Below, in pieces: positions 63,370 to 64,000 of a stretch of DNA of 64,000 nucleotides. The stretch is from Polaribacter sp. Z022 (lineage in GTDB: Bacteria > Bacteroidota > Bacteroidia > Flavobacteriales > Flavobacteriaceae), in assembly GCF_023555495.1 (NCBI RefSeq), contig NZ_JALCZO010000008.1, positions 1-64,000 of the forward strand, in the 5' to 3' direction. Position numbers and translations under genes: made by a program. Each line of letters begins with the position of its first letter. The stretch's first letter is position 1. Under the pieces are notes generated by a model that had not been told where the DNA came from, did no database searches, and worked only from the letters and a program-made list of their open reading frames with translations.

Positions 63370-64000
63370 ATGTTTTCACATTTTAAAAAATTAGTATTTA
63401 TAGTTTTACTTTGTAATTTTAGTACATACTCTCAACAAAAACAAATTAACACTTTAAAAGAAAAACTAAAAGGTGAAAACATTTCAGATTCTTTAAAAAT
63501 TAAAATATTTGGTGATTTAGGGTGGTATTATGGAAACATCAATACAGATTCTGCTTTTTATTACACAAAAAAGGGATTAAACCTATCTTTTAAAAAAAAT
63601 AATTTAAAAGGAATTGGACAATCTTATAATGATCTTGGTATTATTTATTACAGAACTTCAAAATTTGATTCTGCTGTTTATTATTATAAAAAATCTCTAA
63701 AAACAAGAACAGAACTAAATGATTCTGTTGGTATTGCAGGTTTGTATTCTAAAATAGGAATTGCTTTTCAAAAAACTGCTACTTTAGATTCTGCATTATT
63801 TTTTAATAATAAATCCATAAGAATTTATGAAAATTTAGGGTTAAAAAGGCATATATCAATTAATCAAAACAATAATGCCAATATATATCAATCTTTAAAT
63901 CAATTAGACAAAGCTCTAGAAATACATTTTGATATATTAAAATATAGAGAAACAACTAAAGTACCTATAGATTTGGTAAACTCATACACTAATATTGGAA
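63370..64000 (+). CDS. TPR-repeat protein, cut by the window end
   Basis: The frame starts at the ATG at 63370 with a signal peptide (MFSHFKKLVFIVLLCNFSTYSQ) and continues as TPR units (SYNDLGIIYYRTSKFDSAVYYYKKSL, LYSKIGIAFQKTATLDSALF, IYQSLNQLDKALEIHFDIL) up to the end of the window with no stop. By comparison with the kinase at 2118 it may be the periplasmic part of a TPR sensor kinase or of a regulator, but the C-terminal half is not visible. Confidence 0.82.
   Translation, partial: MFSHFKKLVFIVLLCNFSTYSQQKQINTLKEKLKGENISDSLKIKIFGDLGWYYGNINTDSAFYYTKKGLNLSFKKNNLKGIGQSYNDLGIIYYRTSKFDSAVYYYKKSLKTRTELNDSVGIAGLYSKIGIAFQKTATLDSALFFNNKSIRIYENLGLKRHISINQNNNANIYQSLNQLDKALEIHFDILKYRETTKVPIDLVNSYTNIG

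Overview
The window is an AT-rich stretch from a member of the Bacteroidota, most likely a marine Flavobacteriaceae of the Polaribacter/Tenacibaculum kind. The signs are very low GC, promoters with the Bacteroidetes -7 box TAnnTTTG, a type IX secretion (T9SS) C-terminal sorting domain, GSCFA and DUF1800/DUF1501 genes, and many short lipoproteins. It splits into two parts at an initiator tRNA gene.

Part A, about 535-31243, is an integrated genomic island. A tRNA-fMet gene (31202-31274, minus) has its 3' part duplicated as an exact 52-bp direct repeat at 535-586 and 31192-31243. A tyrosine recombinase (29642-31150) starts directly after the tRNA terminator. Left of the left repeat lies a decayed start of a similar integrase (468-506), so the tRNA site seems to have been used more than once. 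From left to right the island holds: a membrane protein; a small lipoprotein followed by a TPR sensor kinase and LuxR/NarL-type regulator pair; an array of cassette-like accessory units separated by structured spacers (a lipoprotein; a GSW-repeat protein with KAP NTPase, DnaQ-like exonuclease and GmrSD-like DUF262/DUF1524 protein; two TIR-like proteins with a RipA-like membrane protein; a voltage-gated sodium-channel-like protein with a PD-(D/E)xK nuclease; a second lipoprotein); a minus-strand operon of nine genes (16129-28143); a broken zinc-finger gene; and the integrase with a companion gene. Three cassettes are bounded by private inverted repeats of 13-14 bp, one of them perfect, that touch the stop codon of the last gene.

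The operon at 16129-28143 is the strongest candidate for an undescribed system. It combines a MotA/MotB (ZorA/ZorB-like) ion-driven motor with a tubulin/FtsZ-like GTPase, an Hsp70/actin-like ATPase whose reading frame is split at a canonical slippery heptamer, a vWA-like lipoprotein, a three-helix membrane protein, a membrane-anchored coiled-coil protein, and two lipoproteins that look like a transglutaminase/peptidase and a DNase I-fold nuclease. It lacks the ZorC, ZorD and ZorE proteins of known Zorya systems. A reasonable inference is an envelope-spanning defence or conflict machine whose hydrolytic parts act outside the inner membrane.

Part B, 31275-64000, is ordinary chromosome: era, der, a GAF-domain protein, an HD-domain/Pycsar-effector-like membrane protein, a methionine sulfoxide repair cluster (msrB, msrA, glutaredoxin-like, selO, aldo/keto reductase, second MsrA), XdhC and a MobA-like nucleotidyltransferase, a large phosphoesterase-barrel fusion, TPM/LemA envelope genes, a MerR regulator, an M23 peptidase, alaS, DUF1800/DUF1501/GSCFA genes, and several family-specific secreted proteins. 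The last gene is cut by the window end.
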